6,161 nucleotides of DNA from JBDSTZ01 sp039927975. Lineage in GTDB: Bacteria > Pseudomonadota > Gammaproteobacteria > Burkholderiales > Burkholderiaceae_D. A program made the position numbers and the translations under genes. The DNA is taken from assembly GCA_039927975.1 (NCBI GenBank), contig JBDSTZ010000259.1, positions 1 to 6,161 of the forward strand. Direction: 5' to 3'. The notes below the pieces were generated by a model, which saw nothing but the letters and a program-made list of their open reading frames with translations, did not search any database and was not told the DNA's origin. Shown here piece after piece: positions 5,134 through 6,161 of this stretch. Numbering within the stretch: the stretch's first letter is position 1; every line of letters starts with the position of its first letter.

Positions 5134-6161
5134 ATGAACTACCCTGCCTTTACCTCGACCCTCGCGCTATGCGCCTTGATGGCCGCTCCGCTGGCCCATG
5201 GCGCCGAGAAGGACGGCGCGCCCGTCAAGCTGACCCATGTGGCCGGCCCGTTCAGCGCCGACCCGGCGTCCCTGAGCAAGTACGAAACGCCCGAGTGGTA
5301 CCGCGACGCCAAGTTCGGCATCTGGGCCCACTGGGGGCCGCAGGCGGTGCCGCGCGCAGGCGACTGGTACGCGCGCAATATGTACATCTACGGCACGCCG
5401 CAGTACCAGCATCACCTCAAGAACTATGGCCACCCGAGCCAGTCCGGCTACAAGGACATCATCGCGCTGTGGAAGGCCGAGAAGTTCGATCCGGAAGCGC
5501 TGATGGGCCTGTACGCCAAGGCCGGCGCCAAGTATTTCGTCAGCATGGGCGTGCATCACGATAATTTCGACCTGTGGGATTCGAAGTACCACCGCTGGAA
5601 CGCGGTCAAGATGGGTCCGCACCGCGACATCGTCGGCGAGTTCAAGAAGGCGGCCGACAAGGCCGGCCTGCGCTTTGGCGTGTCCGAACACCTGGGCGCC
5701 AGTTACGCCTGGTTCTCCCCCAGCCACGGCTACGATCAGATGTGGCCGAAACTGGGTGTCGACTACGACGGCGCCGATCCGCAGTACGCGGACCTGTACC
5801 ATCCGGCGCACAACGAGCCCTACAAGTCGAGCGCGACCTGGTACGCCAAGAGCAGCGCCTGGCATCAGGAATGGTATAACCGCGTCACCGACCTGATGAC
5901 GCATTACAAGCCGGACTTGCTGTACTCGGACGGCGGCATCCCATTCGGCGTCACCGGCCGCACCATGATGGCCAATTTCTACAACGAGAACATCAAGACC
6001 CACGGCAAGCTGGAGGCGGTGTACAACTTCAAGGACATCGGTAGCGGCGAGTTCATCCGCAAGGCCGGCGTGCAGGATGTCGAGCGCGGCGTGATGGAAG
6101 GCATCAACCCGGTGCCGTGGCAGACCTGCACCTCGATCGGCGACTGGTTCTACAGCGAAGG
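5134..6161 (+). CDS. Exported GH29 alpha-L-fucosidase, 3' end outside window
   Basis: The frame is open from the ATG to the right edge (342 complete codons, no stop), so about the C-terminal third or more is missing. It is predicted to be a retaining alpha-L-fucosidase that removes fucose from glycans. Residues 1-24 look like a Sec leader ending AHGA before EKDG, with a hydrophobic core but no Lys or Arg in the n-region; no lipobox is present. The GH29 catalytic barrel starts near residue 52: PEWYRDAKFGIWAHWGPQ (fucose-binding H66), GDWYARNMYI, then HHDNFDLWDSKY (H141, H142). DLLYSDGGIPF carries the probable nucleophile D266, and DVERG then INPVPWQT follow at 315-331. E317 is a possible acid/base but I cannot assign it with certainty. 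Its own promoter-like region and ribosome site precede it; GH43 lies 99 bp upstream. The family is certain. The linkage cleaved is unknown. Confidence 0.93.
   Translation, partial: MNYPAFTSTLALCALMAAPLAHGAEKDGAPVKLTHVAGPFSADPASLSKYETPEWYRDAKFGIWAHWGPQAVPRAGDWYARNMYIYGTPQYQHHLKNYGHPSQSGYKDIIALWKAEKFDPEALMGLYAKAGAKYFVSMGVHHDNFDLWDSKYHRWNAVKMGPHRDIVGEFKKAADKAGLRFGVSEHLGASYAWFSPSHGYDQMWPKLGVDYDGADPQYADLYHPAHNEPYKSSATWYAKSSAWHQEWYNRVTDLMTHYKPDLLYSDGGIPFGVTGRTMMANFYNENIKTHGKLEAVYNFKDIGSGEFIRKAGVQDVERGVMEGINPVPWQTCTSIGDWFYSE

Noticed and set aside
5134..5172. Lipoprotein signal in the fucosidase leader (cysteine at residue 13)
   Set aside because: The residue before the cysteine is leucine instead of Gly, Ala or Ser, so no lipobox is formed.
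5167..6003. 278-codon minus-strand frame opposite the GH29 gene
   Set aside because: The + strand here encodes unmistakable fucosidase motifs; the antisense product is Val/Arg/Gly-rich and featureless.

Overview
The window is GC-rich coding DNA, with every credible gene on the + strand. Strong third-position G/C bias, short intergenic gaps and the protein types suggest a Gram-negative betaproteobacterium. An Oxalobacteraceae member (Massilia/Duganella-like) is my best guess; this is inference from style and gene content, not a database match. I see no tRNA, rRNA, CRISPR array, insertion sequence or phage gene.

Region 1 (1-922): the window opens inside a SAM-dependent methyltransferase gene cut by the left edge. 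A 141-bp GC-rich gap follows, with short inverted repeats and an extended -10-like promoter for the next gene.

Region 2 (923-3274): a compact regulated stress or detoxification module. It holds a TetR/AcrR repressor (LmrA/YxaF-like), then a glutathione S-transferase, then a 329-residue FMN-binding split-barrel (pyridoxamine-phosphate-oxidase-like) protein. The last two genes are 21 bp apart and surely cotranscribed. A perfect 24-bp palindrome covers the probable -10 element upstream of the GST gene. It is almost certainly the operator of the neighbouring TetR protein, so the likely logic is that a small-molecule ligand releases the repressor and induces the GST/flavoprotein pair.

Region 3 (3275-6161): an AT-rich gap, then two exported glycoside hydrolases. 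The first is a GH43 enzyme with a twin-arginine signal and a C-terminal beta-sandwich. The second is a GH29 alpha-L-fucosidase with a Sec-type leader, cut by the right edge. The fucosidase has its own AT-rich promoter region with a nine-A tract. Together they suggest the start of a locus that trims side chains from plant hemicellulose, pectin or arabinogalactan in the periplasm or outside the cell.

Nothing here is clearly a new biological system. The most informative items are the operator/TetR/GST/flavoprotein circuit, the apparently duplicated split-barrel protein, and the GH43-GH29 pair with different export routes.
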